A stretch of 64,000 nt of DNA from Lanius collurio (GCA_020086605.1 JACBWW010000049.1:2380041-2444040); one strand, 5' to 3'; positions 1-14,146 are shown, counted from the first letter of the stretch. A program made the numbers and translations. The notes: generated by a model from the sequence alone, not told the origin.

Positions 1-3000
1 CTTCGTGGGAAGCCTTCTCCTCTGTTTGGCGTTTTGGAGGTTTTACAGTCATTAGACTGTCACCTTCACAATTGCCTCACCCAAAGTTTGCTGGGGCTTA
101 AACACATCTTCCTTGTGACAACGATTTCAGCCCTGGCAGGATCTAAAAAAGGCTTTTAATCCTAGTTATTTTCTGTTCCGCTTAATTGCCTTACCCAACA
201 CTTATGCTTCATATAAAGACAATCCATCTTTTTCCCACTTACTTCTGTAATAATCATTATCCTCCTCTGCAGAAATAAAATTTAAAAAAAAAAAAATTAA
301 AAAGAGGAAAAAAAGTGATAGGGGTTAGGAGGAAACTTGACATTGAAAACAGACACTGAAATTATAGATGTCTTTGAATAATCCACAATATTTTTCATGC
401 ACTTCACAGAGTTCCTTTCTGGAGCTAATGGAGCTTTTAATAGGGGATGCTTCCCCCCTCCATTCTCCATGCAACTTCCCCTCCCTCTTCCTCTTCCACT
501 GTGAAGTTTCCATGAGTAATCCCAAAAACAATATTTAGATGACTGAAACATTAGAGCATAATGTTACTGCATAATACAGCATGTCCAGAACGTTCCTCTG
601 GGATGGAAATCTTTTCAGTATATTAAAGGAGAAGTAAACATTGTAGTGGGGATAAAAACAGATGCTTTGAAAAGCTATTTTACATTTTTGCCATTTTCTT
701 ACACTCGTGTCAACTTTATTGGAGCAGCATCAGCTATCCTAAAAGTTTTCTGGGGACAAGCCCCTTTCTTTTCATGAGAGTTGGGAGCCCACCTGGTTGT
801 ATCTGTCATGTCCTCCCTATCCTTTCTTGTGTGCCATTTACCAGGAAACCCCCAGGTCAGGTACCATTTCTGCACTGCACTAAAAACACTGTTATGTTTT
901 CCCTAACTTGCAAGACAACCAAAACTACTTCTGTTGTCTTTATCTGGTATTTGTGTCATCTGTCAAACAGTGAAATCAGACTCTGCCCTTGGTGACCCAA
1001 GCGTTTATCCACATATATCAGATTAGTATTTTTCACGTCAAATTTGGCTGTTTAAAGAGTCCTGATACAAAAATGAAGAACTAAAATATTTCCAGAGTTG
1101 CGTGGAGTTGTTGTTTGTCCAGGGACGAGGATGCTGTGGCAGCAAAGCACTTTTTTGAGCAAGATTGAGATAATTTGGGGGCAGCTCCTTGCTCTTCCTC
1201 AGACTCTCTGTTTGAGTGTGGGCAAGCCCCACCACTTCACCAGGCAGCCCTTTATCATCTCCCAAACAGGGCTGACAGAAGATATTAATTCTCCATCTTA
1301 CAGGCACATGATGAGAATAAATCCACAAAGAAAGGTTCTGGGCACGGCTGCACCAAAGGATCTGTGGTTTCAGTGGAGGTTCCCAAGGCATCTCTAAACT
1401 GCCTAAACCAAGAGCAGCCTCTCACAGAGCTCAGACCACACTGAGACCACTGCAAAGTGAGCCCAGGTACAGCCAAATTACAGAGCAGACACAACACTGA
1501 ATCATGTCATATGGAGAGGGTTAAAGACAGATACACTGCTTGTCTTTTAGACACCAGATCTGTGCCATTAATGTGGTAAGAGCAATAGAAAACCTGCTAT
1601 TAAAGGGTTTTGTTTTCACATCAACCTTCTTCTCACATCCATTAGAAACTTGTGGCATGGTAAATTGGTCTTGACAAGGGTGGGGTATTTTTTTGCTGGG
1701 CTTGGGTTTAAATAGAGCTACTTGCAATTCTCATTTCCCACTGCATCAGTGTCTTCAAGAAAGGAGATTTTTTTTTTTTTTTTTCACATACAAAAATAGA
1801 AACATCTCAGTGGAAATTCACAGATCCTGCAGCCACTTTGCTGACCTTGTCAGCTGGCCATCTTTTCTCATGCAAAATGTTTCACGTGAACAGCTCTTGT
1901 TTTATGCCTTGTAACATTTTTCATGTGACTCATGAGAAGTGATTCATATTTCTTTGGTATTCGCTAAAGATCATACTTAGAAATCTAATTCTTAGAAATT
2001 TTTCATTCCCTTGTGTAGGAGGTATTGTGGGTGCTGCAGTCAGGTTCATTATGATAAGGCAATCTCGGACAGTGTCACATAAGCTAGTTTACAGTAATAA
2101 ATAAAAATAATCACAAATTCATGAAAATCTTGAGCTTCCAGTATGAAAAAATTTACATCAGAGCCAGGAACAACCTGTATGAGAATTGTTTTGCACCTTA
2201 AACTGCTGCTGTTGCATTTAAAATGTGTGAATAAAATAAATATTCAACCTACATATTTGAGTCGTAGACTGAGATATGAGGTCCAGACTTGCATCTTTGC
2301 CTTACTGGGGGGCTTCCAGTGTGGCCAGGAAAATTACTGAGTCCCTATGATTCTGTTTTCTCCTATTAAATGTGCTACTTGCTAACATTTTGGATTGTTT
2401 TGATCCGAAGTTCTCCAAGGCAAAGAAGGAAAATTAACTCTTGGGTCTGTAACAGTGGTTAGCCAAGGCAGTAAAGTGATGAGAAAGGCTGGAGGATGCT
2501 CAGGATTTTGGCTGGGATTGTTTGCTACTTCTGTTCTACAGCCAAGATTCAAATAATAATGAAAAAATAAGATTTTACAAATCTTTTTCAGTAAGGGACT
2601 TTCTGTAGCAATTACAAATACTTTGAAATTGAAACATGGTGTGATCTAATTTTAGGAGCTCAGATGCTCAGCCCAGTCAAAAATTGTAAAAGTTTCCTTA
2701 TTCAATTGTCATTGAGTTCTTTCACACTTCAAGTGTGAAAACCACTAGAAGTGATGAAAAAAGGGATAATGAAGAACTGGGGATGAAGGGGAGGAAAAAT
2801 AGACAAAAAAACAAAGAGAAAAGAGTAGTTTTTTTCAACTCTTTATGGAAATTCAGATATCAGATGAAAGTTGTCAGGTGTTTCCTATTTGGCCTGAATT
2901 GGCTGGCTCATACAATTTCCACTTCTGTTGATAAAGTCATGCTGTGTCAAACCTCCAAGAGATGCTAATACATAGAGGAGGGCTGAGGGGGTATTTAACT

Positions 3001-4654
3001 GGAAGAAGGGAGTTTTAGACTTTGATCTCTGCTCCCAGATTTTTACATTTTATTTTAAAAAGTTTAAGACCCTTGCCAGAATGGTTGTATAAATTGAGTT
3101 GGTGAGGAATGCATTTGTTAAAGTAACTCCTCACAGTGGCCAGCAGCCCCTCCAAAGTCTTACACCAAAACCTGACATTGAAAACTGGCATTAAATCCTT
3201 ACAAAGATTCTTTCTACTTTCCCTAAACCTTATCTTTTGTTTTTCAGTGGAAACTGGGACCAGACAAAGAGTGATCTGTTTAGAATATGCTGTAAATCTT
3301 CATTGTGAGGGAATTTATTACTTTTTTTTTGTTTTTTTGGTTTTTTTGTTTTTTTTAACTGAGCTGACCATCAAGCTGGGCATTCAAATCTATGCTTTTG
3401 GCTTATGTGCAGCTCTTTGGCTCCTCAAAGGCATCTAGAACCTGATGGCACCCTGGTTTTGCTTTTAGAGACACATTACTTGTTTTATGTGTTTTATAAA
3501 TACAATAGTAAGTACACAACCATTTTGTTTTTTATGGGACCCAATTAACAGAACCAAAGAGCATCTTACCTTGTCTTTCTTGATCTTTGGAGCAAACATT
3601 AGGGGAAAAAAAAAAACCACATACCACACAAGTCTGTTTATCTACTATTTTAGGTTTTCTTTTTTCATATAAAATTTTGATATTTAAATTAGAAAATGTT
3701 TAGCATGATGGTATTGACCTTTATGGTTACATGTAATTTTGAAGAAATTTTTCACATTCACAGATTAACTCAGAAACATTTACTTAGAGTCAGTAGAAGT
3801 TCTCCTAAATAGTGACAAATGCATTAATGGTTAAGATAATGTCAATGGCACTCTTAGTTAAATACTATCAGTCTGAAATCTTCTTTTAAGGAGGAGATAA
3901 CCAAACCCACTCAAGAAATGACAGCAAACAAAGCAAGACAAAGTAAACTCACATTAAAAGAAATTAGTAGCTACAAAACAGGGTAACAGCTTAACAAGCT
4001 ACTGGTGTAGCACAAAACTTCCCTAAATACCAGGAAATAAACCATTGAAACTTCATTACTAAAGTGAAGTCCCCACTTGTAAAACTTCAGATAGCTACAA
4101 ACTCCTTTGATTTAATGCAAAATAGAGGTGATTTTTTTTTTTTAAGGTGCTATTTGCTTCTAATACACCTAAGTAATAGGTGAGCTGAGAAAGACCAGGG
4201 ATGAGCAAACACAAGGCAGCATAACCTCCCTGTGCTTATATATTCATTGAGGATGGGCAAATTTAAAAACAACAATAAGGGCTTTTAACTGTTTATACTT
4301 CTGTTGATTTTCTCCTTTCATCTTCTGGCATAGGGTGATGTTTAGCGTGAGACCTTTTTAACCACTCTGAAGTCTTTCTACTTTGTAATCCTTACTTCAG
4401 AGTCAGTTTGTATTTCCAACTTTAAATAAGGTGTTATACCCACACATGGAGAGGTAATAAGAAAACCTCTGTTATGACTCAGTATAAAGATGGATTCCTT
4501 TTCAAATTATATCTTCCCTGGCATATGCAACCCACTGCTCACTGTCTGGTCTGCTTTCTCCTCAATACATGATCTAGGGACAATACAAAAACTGTTTCAA
4601 CTCCCAGTAAGAGGCTTAAGTCTGTAGCTCAGACTATAGGCTCCCAGAGACTTT
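1..4654. other. Unique AT-rich non-coding DNA
   Basis: No gene or recognisable transposon is seen in this stretch. It contains an A-rich run at 283-296, a run of 17 T at 1768-1784, and a T/G-rich low-complexity tract at 3322-3357. A 10-base palindrome at 1881-1890 (TTCACGTGAA) contains the E-box core CACGTG. All reading frames are short (117 codons at most) and none resembles a known domain, so I treat them as chance frames. Confidence 0.7.
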
Positions 4655-4800
4655 AAGCTCTGAATGGACTATTGGATCAGCTAGTCTGACCTTCTATACA
4701 AAGCAAGCCCTTACATGTCATTCAGCTACCTCTGCCAGAACTGTTGCAGCTTGTTTGACTAAATCAGGACTTCCTCCTTATAAAGCACATCTCTCAGAAA
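4655..4800 (-). mobile_element. Ancient CR1-like LINE 3' fragment
   Basis: The + strand reads in the order expected for an old CR1-type 3' end lying in reverse: a diverged 'gatcagctagtctgacctt' block, then 'acaaagcaagccc', then 'cattcagctacc', then a degraded block around 'cagcttgtttgactaaa'. This order matches an old archosaur and turtle CR1-related family as I remember it. The copy is heavily mutated, and its boundaries are approximate. A second copy of apparently the same family lies at 60901-61030. The exact Repbase name cannot be given from sequence alone. Confidence 0.55.
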
Positions 4801-4982
4801 AAAATATGCTCCACATTCTTTGATAGCCTGTGCCAATGCTCTGTCAGCCCAAAAGTAACTAATTGGTGATGTAAATCTCCCTGTTGCCAGTGTGGTACTC
4901 CAAAGGTTCTAGACTGATCTGGGGATGTTTAAGAGAATTGTCACTGCATATCATCCTAGGCAATGATTTGCCTCGATAAGGT

Positions 4983-5240
4983 ATAGAATCATGGAATTTG
5001 CTGAGTTGGAAGGGACCCACAAGGATCATCGATTCCAGCTCCTGGCCTTGCACAGGACAGCCCAAGAGTCACACCATGTGTCCAAGAGTATTTTCCAAAC
5101 ACTCCTTGAACTCTGTCAGGCCTTGTGCTCTGACCACTTACTTGGGGATCCTGTTCCAGTGCCCAGCCACCCCCTGGGTGAAGAACATTTCCTGATATCC
5201 AAACTAAATCTGTTTTGACACACATCTCTAAGCTTCTTCC
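4983..5240 (-). mobile_element. CR1 LINE, 5'-truncated, reverse orientation
   Basis: It starts with the reverse complement of the CR1 3' tail (tagaatcatggaa), followed by 'gttggaagggacccacaagg', the 'agctcctggcc' block, 'gcacaggacagccc', and the 'gtgaagaacatttcctgatatcc' block. The last is the reverse of the segment encoding the C-terminal end of CR1 ORF2. Homology fades after about 5240, so only the 3' end was inserted or survives, as is usual for CR1. It belongs to the same CR1 group as 29598-29845. Confidence 0.93.
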
Positions 5241-8200
5241 CTATTGACTTAATATATTCTCTGCTTTCCCTCAGTAATATTGGGTCCTTTAAAAGTGTTT
5301 CAGGATGTGCATTCTTGAGCTGCATCTTGCCCCCCATGGCCTTTTGGTCCTTGATGAGTTGCTGTTAACTTGAAATCACAACATAGATTTATGCTGAAGT
5401 CGAGCTGCAGGCAACTTAAAGCCAGCAGGGAGCTGTAGAAGCACTGTGTCATAAAATAAATGGTAGGAGGGGCTAAAATCACAGGGAAGGGTTATTTTAT
5501 ATTTTTCCTCTTTGTGTAGGATATGCTGATGAACCTAAACATGTTCAGATACCAACCCCACCCTGGTTGTAAAGATGGATCAAACCTGGCACTGTTACAC
5601 TCTGTAAACATGGAAAAGATGTCAGAAATCCACATTTCTGCAGGTCTCAATCCCAGTTGTTTTGCTAGTGAATATTTACAAGATCTTGGGCCAGATAAGC
5701 TCATGAGTATGAACATATATAAAATACTCAGGTAGAACCCCCCATGTTGTAAAATTTCCATTCTTGGTCTCTGTGTAAATACAAGATTTGTGCCTCCTAA
5801 ATCAAGACTGCAATGCCAAAATGTAAGAAGAAAAGGGTATTCACTAACATTCTAACCTGGAAATGGTGGTTTTATTTTCCATGAACAGAAGAGAGATAAC
5901 AATAAGTGAAATAAGCATGACTGATGGAGATGGGGAAATGCAGTGCTATGCATTCACAGGCTGGGTAGCATTTATTTCAACTCTGTTCAGTCTTCTCTGG
6001 GTTTCAAAATCAGTGTTATCAGGGAGAGAGTGACAGATTTCCAGGAAGGAATTCATGTTCATTATGTCATGGGGTTGCCCAATTTCCCTACAAACCCGCT
6101 GCTTGGCATAAACAGGCTTGACATTCTCCTGCAGGGTGGCCTGCAAATTGGAGCCAGCTCCAACAGAGTCCCTGGGGATCCTGGCTCTGTAATTATGTCA
6201 CCACTTAGTGGAATAATGAACACTGATGGGTTGAAATGAATCCTGGTCCCAACAGATTGAACTTTTTAGCCTGTCCTGTATCAGCCATCTCTTCATTTCA
6301 TATAGAGTTTCAGTAAAGTATGAGGGCAAGGCCAAGTTCAGAATGGCACCCTGAGCAGAGATTGGAATTAATAATATCAGTTTTACTTACTTGTCTGGGG
6401 ACATTTTTTTGCTGCTGTTAATGCAGCTGGACTTTAATGCTTTTTGCCAGTCTTGAAACCATTTTTTAAATTAATCAGAATAAAGCTGTATTTGCTGGTA
6501 GCTTATAGCATACATGCAATTCCAGTTATTAATTTCTAACTCGTTGTGAAACTTCTCTGTATTATATCGTCCATCTCTAATAATGGAACTAATGATATTT
6601 ATCTTGCAGATTTGCCCAGTGTTAATTTCTGATAGCTATCTGATAAGGGGAATTGCTGCATGGCAGAGCACTGTGGTTAAGGTGGGACCAATTTACTCTC
6701 TGACTCACGGTTTTGTCAACTCATCTCCACCCTCCCTTTTTTTCATGTCAGTGAAGCAAACACTGACCACTAAAAATCACTGGTGTGTATCCAAGTGTGT
6801 GGCTGTATTGCCCTCTAGTGCTGACCCTCTGAGGAGAAGGATAACATTTCTACAGCAGAGGACTGCAGATGTGGGTCCTCAGGTGCCCTCCTGAGAGGCA
6901 GCATGACTTTGGTTCAGGAGACCCCAAATGTTCTGGGACTGAGAAGTTCTTGTGAGAGAAACTCCATAAACCAGTGAAGAACACCTGAGATTTGCTTCAA
7001 AGAACTTGAGTGTCTTATTGCTCAAGGGGGAGGTTGTTTTGGTTGGTTGATATTGATTTTTACTTTTTTTTTTCCCTTTTAGGGAGATATAATAAGACAG
7101 ATAAAGGCTTTCAAATGTTTCTGTTGTTCTGGGGTTTTTTTTAACAGAAAAGATTGTGTATTTGGTATCTGGAAACACCACAGCCTACAAACATGGACCA
7201 CAGAGGAAGTGTTTTCTTCAACAAGGATGGGATTGTTCATCAAAGTGGGGATCACCCTTCTAGGATCATTCACCAGGGTCCACAGGGTAAGAAAACTGGA
7301 TTTAATGGGGAAGAATCAGGCACAAATCATTTTTCTGCCTGATTCAGTACAGGAGCTTTCACCTCCTCCATCCCAGCTACAATGCTGCAGATTCAAGACC
7401 TACTGGTTATATTAAGAGTAAAGCTGACAGCATCAGGAGTATCTCTCATTTTTAACACAAACTAAATTTTTATTTTATTTCTCATTCTGTTTTTTTTTCT
7501 GTCCTTCTACAGGTCTTGCATTTTTATACCCTGAAATTTTAAATTATATTCAGGATGACCATGAGCAATGTTAAGATGAAGCACAGTCTCAGAGTCAGTG
7601 TGTTTAAAACACTGATTGTGATCTCTGAAAAGTCATAATATTATTGTTTGAAAACTGCCACTGTTCAACAAAAGCACTCCATACCAAAGAGAGTTATTTC
7701 TAGAGTCCTACACAAAACGTGTTGTGGGACAGCTGTGGCAAGAGATGCCACATACAGCTCTGGTCAGCCATTGTCCCCCATCCTGGTGTTTCCCTGACCA
7801 GCTAAAGGATTGATCAGTTTTTCCCAAATGTAACTAATAATTCCCTGTGTCCACATATTTGAGAGTTTAGTGATAGCTATCTCAAAAATTGAATTATTTT
7901 TTTCTGAAAACTAGGTCTCAAAACTTATTTAGGATATGTAAATATTCTCTAACATTGTTTTCTTTTTCTGTCCTCTTTGACCAAAAAAAAAAAAGAAAAA
8001 AGAGGGAAAATAACATTTTAAAAATTAAATAATAATGATAATAATAATATCATCATTTAAAAAAAAAAATCATCCTGTAAGAAAAACAAAGAAAAGCTAA
8101 ACTTTCCAAAGAAAACAATGTCTTTGCTGAAAAACTGTTTTTCCCCTCCAAATGCCCACTTTTCATACAGAAACAGTAGTAACCAACAATCTTCAAAAAC

Positions 8201-9819
8201 CCCATCAAATGTTATTTTTTTTTTTTAAATGACAGCCATTCACTTGATGTGACTGTCACTTTCCTTTGAAGAGTCTTTGTTGTAGATTCAGTGTAGAGGC
8301 CTTGCAGGCTGCAGCACAGCACAACTGAAGCCTCTTCAGAGGCTTGGCAATGTGACATAAGACAGGGAAAATGTAGGAAAAAAGCAATTTTCTAATGTTA
8401 TCTGCAAGGCTATCAGGGGAAAAGTTCTTAGAGAAAAGAAGTTACCAGCAAACATGTCTGCACAGGCCATCCTAACTCACTGAGCAAGTTAATAAAGTGT
8501 GGAACAGTATTTTAGCAGTTTACTTGTTATTAGCAAGGGACCATACCCCACATGAAACATGATTCAGCCAGCTGCAAATAAACCCCTCTTCGTCCTCTGA
8601 GGTTTCTCTCTTTGATGCTTGCCTTATCCAAGATACTTCCCACCGCCTGCCTCCAATTTTGCTTTTGTGGTAAATTGTTTAGACATGATTTAAAAACACA
8701 TTATGGGCTATGGAGTGAGATAAGATGTAAATCAAGCTCATCCAGTCATTCAATCCAAAAATAATATGCTGGCATGGCGGGATATTAGAACCTCTGCAGG
8801 ATCCCAAGTGAGAAGTCTTGAAACAAAATCAAAGTTATTGTTGTTGTTATTATTACCCTGTGCTGAAGAGCAGAGGATCCTTCCCTATCTACGACAGGCA
8901 TCTTGTGTCAGGTTTCCCACACTTTGAAAACCAAAGCAAACCTTTTGATTAGAAAGAATAATACACTGTGGAGTAAGTGGTGTGGTCTGCTGCTGCCTTG
9001 TTAGACTGAATCCATGTTAACATCAGTGATGGGCAGGCTGACTTGAGGTAGGTGAATTTTGGAGAAAACTAAAACTACCATGAAATTCCCTTGAAACTCC
9101 CTTAGCTTAAATGCCAGAAAGCTCCCAAAATTACACCAAAAGTCATGTCCTGTAATTGCTGAGTTCTTTATATAGGCTGTAAATTTGGAGTTTATGAGAA
9201 TAGCTGGTAGGAAAACATGACAAAAGGAAGGTTAAATCCCCACCAGTGAATAGCATCAGAGCTAACTCCTCACCAGCAGTAAAAATACATTACTTAAATG
9301 ATGCACAACAACAGATATATAATCTTTTTATTTGATATAGACCATATCAACTGTAATACAAATTACTCATGGCCTAGAAAGTGGTATGGACTGGAAAGTC
9401 CTTTCTTCTAACTAATGCCACTTTTAATTTCTCCTTTGAAAAGCTGACCTATTGGCAGACTTTCTTGTGAAAGTAAATAAATAAATTATTACATTTTCAT
9501 TCTGCTTAGTAGAGTGGACAGACAAAAAATTCATTATATGAGGAAAGATAGTAAAAATATCTTTCAAAAAAGCCTGTGAGAGCCAGACATGTGATTGGTG
9601 GTCATTCTCCAGCATGAGGTAGAAGTTAATTATATCAAAGAAATAAAATGTTCACATGATCTTCATTCCACAATTTTGGTGTCCTCTCGAAATGCTGGCC
9701 CTTGAACATCTTGAGAAGGAAGAAATTCTGGTACTGATTTGCTGCTATATTTTGTACACCATGAAAGAATGACCATGTTTGTGGCTCAGGAGATGTCATC
9801 TGGTACCTTATGGAAGGGA
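5241..9819. other. Unique non-coding DNA
   Basis: No gene or clear transposon is seen. An A-rich and AAT/ATC-rich low-complexity tract occupies 7983-8071. A small perfect hairpin lies at 8328-8345 (AAGCCTC, 4-base loop, GAGGCTT). Frames here are at most 103 codons and unconvincing, apart from the 3' end of a frame that enters from the CR1 copy at 9820. Confidence 0.65.
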
Positions 9820-10330
9820 TCATAGAATAAAGGAGGTTGAAAAAGACCACCAAGGTCTTCGAGTCCAGTCTTTGACTGAACACCACCTTGTCAGCTAAAC
9901 CATAACCCCAAGTGCCATGTCCAGTTTTTTTCTCAAATACCTCCAGGGATGGTAACTCCATCCCTTCCCTGGGCATCCTGCTCCAATATTTCACCACCCT
10001 TTCAGTGAAGAAATTCTTCCTGATGTCCAACCTGAACCTGTCCTGGTTCAGCTTCAGCACATTTCCTCTCATTGTGTAAATTGTTCCTTGGAAGAGAAGA
10101 CTGACTCCCCACCCTGCTGCAATCTTCTTTCAGGGATTTTTAGAGAGCAATAAGGTTTTCCCTGAGCTTCCTTTTCTCCAGCCTGAACAACCCCAGCTCC
10201 TTCAGCCTCTCCTCACAGGACTTGCTCTCCAAACCCTTCCCCAGCTTTCCTGCTCTTCTCTGGACATGCTCCAGCACCCCAATGTCTGTCCTGAAGTGAG
10301 GGCCCCAGAACTGGACATTCACAGTGTGAA
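9820..10330 (-). mobile_element. CR1 LINE, about 510 bp, reverse orientation
   Basis: This is one of the longest CR1 copies in the window. From the left it shows a tail remnant (catagaataa), 'gaccaccaaggtcttcgagtcc', the 'gaagaaattcttcctgatgtcc' block, 'ccttttctccagcctgaacaa', 'tcctcacaggactt' and 'cagaactggacattc'. Read on the minus strand, these give the familiar CR1 ORF2 C-terminal tail: a [19 protein letters not shown] stretch followed, after a frame change, by FRLDIRKNFFTERVV. The reading frame is broken between the two parts, so the copy is dead. It is truncated in the 3' part of ORF2. Confidence 0.95.
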
Positions 10331-12737
10331 TTTGCAAGGTACACAGTGAGAAACACAGGTATGAGACGTGCTGAAAACATCCTGGGAAAGGATGAGCACA
10401 ACCAACGCCGAGTAACTGTTCACCTGGGTGGAACAGAATTCCCTCACCGACTGAAAACAGGGATAAAAATGGAACTATGCCCCTACCAACAAGAGGTACA
10501 GAATGGGGAGGAATCCAGCAGTGTTTCAAACCTGCATGATGATCTGGAAAGTTGTGAATATTTGGTCCTAACTGAGTGAAACTCCACTGTGGAAAACTAC
10601 TTGATCATGCTGGAAATCACTTAACCTCTGTCCTGCTCTGTCCAGGTGAGACAGACAACTTCTGCTGCCTGTGGTCATGCCAATGAGAAGGTCACCTGTT
10701 CTGACTGAGAACAGAAACTAAACAGTTCTAACTGTTATTTGATGACTCAGGCTCTAAATGGTGAATAACAGAAGTTGAATGTGATTCAACCCAAACAAAA
10801 GTTGAACTCTTTCCCAATGCTGCATTATTGTCCAACATTCCTGAATAAGTGGTACAACCTTATGCAAAATCCAAACAAACCCAGCATGTGAAAATGGCAT
10901 TTAAGCCTGAATAAAGTGTTAAAATAAACGTATTAGGCAGCAAGGATATGTTTTGTAAACACATCAGGATTTGTGAACAGATTGCCATATTACTAAAACC
11001 GTTTAAAACTCCATTTGTGACTGCAGCTATTTCCTAACATCTTTTTTAAGTGGCTAAAGAGACACATGGGGTGTGTTTAGTCTGTGAAAGGAGAGAGCAG
11101 GGGCACAATGGGGGGAGTTCTATTCTACATCACTGAGTCTGTGTCACAACACCTTTTAGCTGCTGCTGTCAGCCCTCGTTGCCCAAGTGACTTCTTCTGC
11201 TTATAAAAATTAACAGACCTCAAAACTGATGTTCATGGTAAAATAGCAACCAAAAGGATGAAGCCTGGCTCAGTTAAACAGTTGGCATCCACACCTTTGT
11301 CCCAGCACTGATCAGCAAAGCACAAATACACATATTTAACACTTTATCTCATGTATGGAATTTAGATTATTTTGTTGAATCAGAATCAAAGACTGGAGAC
11401 CATCCCAAATTTATAGTTTTCTTTCTTGTCTACATTTCTCTTAGGGATTTTTCCACTTTTTCCATTCAGTCCAAATCTTTCAAAGTCCATCTTTCAGGCT
11501 GCCTCTGCAAAAATTCTTGAGAAGGTGACATCTCCAAGGACCACAAAGGTCTTTGAAGGAATGCTGATCTCTCCATTGGCTACCCCTGAGACTCAAAACA
11601 TGCAACAAGATGTGACTTTTTGAGGAATTAAATTTGATTTTACCTGCACATTCAATTGTTTTAAAAGAAGTAAAATTTAAAAACCTGTGTTACAGAGCAA
11701 AACTGTGGAATAGTATGACTGTCTTCTATGACAATTCTTTTTGGTGATGCCTCCCCCACTGGCAATAGCAGAGGATCTGGCCCAGGATTTTCTTTACTGA
11801 AAATGAACAAAAGCATTAATATTAAAAGATTCAGTCATGGAGAGCTTGCTTATTCAAGTTAGCTTTTGTCACATGACAGTGTTTTGAATTTCATACACTC
11901 AAAATCAGGCGGTTGGCTTAAACAAAATTAAATTGCAAAATAAACGGATGGTGCTTATGTCTGAAGCATTTTGTATATATTCAGGTTTTACTCCCCTACC
12001 CCCTCTTCCCTGAAATACAGAAAAGGGAAAGAATAAAAATGCTGTAAAGCAGTTGCAGTGGCCTTATAATAAATTTCTTCCAGGAGGTGGGGATTTCTAT
12101 AAAACAAGGATCTGAAGCTTTCTGATCTGTCCAGTTCTGAGGCTGAATTTGCAAAGGTAAGTGTGTAGTTACCACTCAGGGCTTAGCAGCACTGGTCACT
12201 CACAGATGGGCACAGAGACAGCTCTGGCAAGTCAGAGTGCACCAGTGGCTGCAAACCATTGAAGGCTTTGTTATCAGTGTCTCTGTGAGATCCACACTCA
12301 TTATTTTACTCCCTTCCCAGCCTGGTGTTTCCAAGTTTGCTCACTAGCCCCAGCCATTGACTTTTCACAATAGAATTTCAGTCTAGCTGAAGTTAATTAA
12401 TTTAAATTTGGCTCCAGCTCTGGTTCATCTCTCATTAAGCCATCCCTTTCCTCTGCCTCAGCACAAACTTATTACCTCATCTGTTGGACTGATCCTCACA
12501 GGGCAGTGTCCAGCCTGGACACAGGTGTTAACCCTTTCCCAACCCCCTGGTTACCTCTGGGATGATTTGCAAAGAGGGACTCCTTGAAATTTAGGTTTGA
12601 ATTAATTTTCCTCAGATATAGCAACACCGGAAAAATACACACAAACCTTGTTTTTTTGATTCCAGCAACTGCAGAAGGGAAAGAGACATTAAGGCAATTC
12701 ATGGTGGTTTATAATTGCAGGGATTGCTACCAAAGAA

Positions 12738-12782
12738 CATGTTTAGAGCAAGGCTTAATTCATGTTTAGAGTAAGGCTTCTG
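12738..12782. repeat. Two-copy tandem duplication, unit about 23 bp
   Basis: Two adjacent copies share 'catgtttagag' and 'aaggctt', differing by a single base between those blocks (c or t) and at the unit end. The first copy is 12738-12760 and the second 12761-12782. It looks like a local replication-slippage duplication of a 23-bp unit. Confidence 0.85.
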
Positions 12783-14109
12783 TATCCTACTGGAGCACTG
12801 CTGAGGGACTCCAAAATGGAGACACATCCTTGCACCCACTGAAGTCTCTTCCAGGATGAGTGGGTTGCTGTCTTAAGGAGTCAGGCACCAAATATCTGCT
12901 AAAGTGGATGCAGAAAATAAAAGCTGTTCAGCCAGTATCTCCCCCTCCAGATCTCTCTGTACCTCCTGTTTCCAAAACTGCCTCTGCTTTAAATTCCCAG
13001 AGCATGCTTTAGAGATGTCTCTGAAACTCAGAAGCTCCTGTTTGGAATATTTACTGTAAATAACCTTCCAAGATAAGCTCTGTATGGCAAAGTGGAAAAT
13101 TTTCCTTTGACTCTTCCTTGCCGGGGTAGCACGATATGCCCTCACTGTAAAGTTCTCCCATATGTGTATGCTGCAGATATGTCTAATGAAATGTCTTTCA
13201 ACTCTGCAGACACCTGCTATCCCCATCCCTGTTAAACCAGCCTGCCCAGCCCCAGCAGACACATCCCCTGGCACAACAGGACCATCCAAATGAGGTGATG
13301 TGGTGTGTCTCAGATGCCACCATCCGGGGGGGAGGCACAATGAGATACAGGCAAGGACTCAATTAAAATTGCCATTTTAATTCAGAAGACTTAAGAATTT
13401 CCTTCTACTCCTAAAGATGGATAAAGAGGTTTCCTATCTTCACGTTTCAACCCAGTGGCTGATAAATTCAAGGCACTTCTTGTTGGCAGATAGAGTGAAC
13501 TGCAGAAGCTGCCATGCCATCAGAAATGACTTGAGAGAGACAGCCAGGGATTCAAGCTGCTTCTTAGCACCACTAAATAGGTTGATGCCTATAATTCCTA
13601 AAACCATAACAGCTCACTAGTAATTTCTGTCACTTCAACAATATAGTTTTAGAAGAGATTTAAAAATGTATCACCACTATTTCATCAAATGCCACATTTC
13701 ACCTTCTGTAGCCACTATTTTGTATCCTTCTTTGCTATTAAATTGACTTCAGTTCTTCAAATGACACATCTGTTTAAGCCTTATCTGTTCAAAGAAAGCT
13801 AATAAGCATAGCTAGGTTTAAAAGGATTAACTTGGATGGGAATTCTAAAAGTTTTCAAACATTCTTGATAGTATTTGCTATTAAAAGGGGGGAAAATGAA
13901 AAAAAAATAAAAAACAACATTTACCTTCTTAAAAACTCTCTCAAACTTACAATGATGTGAGATTAATTTCTTAGCAGGTCAAATGGAAGAGGATGACATT
14001 TCTGTGCTTAAGAAAGCTGCTGATAGCTATCTAATGTTTTCATGAGTACTTTTAAGAGAAAATGAGGAAAAGTTGCATTTTTTTATTTAAAGTAGTAAAA
14101 TTCAGACAA

Positions 14110-14146
14110 ATATATACATATATACATACATATAGAGATATATATG
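14110..14146. repeat. AT/ATAC-rich microsatellite
   Basis: An imperfect tract of alternating TA with ATAC and AGAG interruptions. It is a degenerate dinucleotide repeat and is likely to vary in length among individuals. Confidence 0.85.

Noticed and set aside
10640..10650. CAG|GTGAGA-type splice donor after 'ctctgtc'
   Set aside because: An isolated donor-like sequence with no open frame or acceptor in a suitable place.
12873..13340. Longest open frame in the window, 155 codons on the minus strand
   Set aside because: No recognisable domain or signal peptide and no neighbouring exon structure. In 64 kb of non-coding DNA one frame of this size can arise by chance. A protein search with no hit, or RNA-seq absence, would confirm this.
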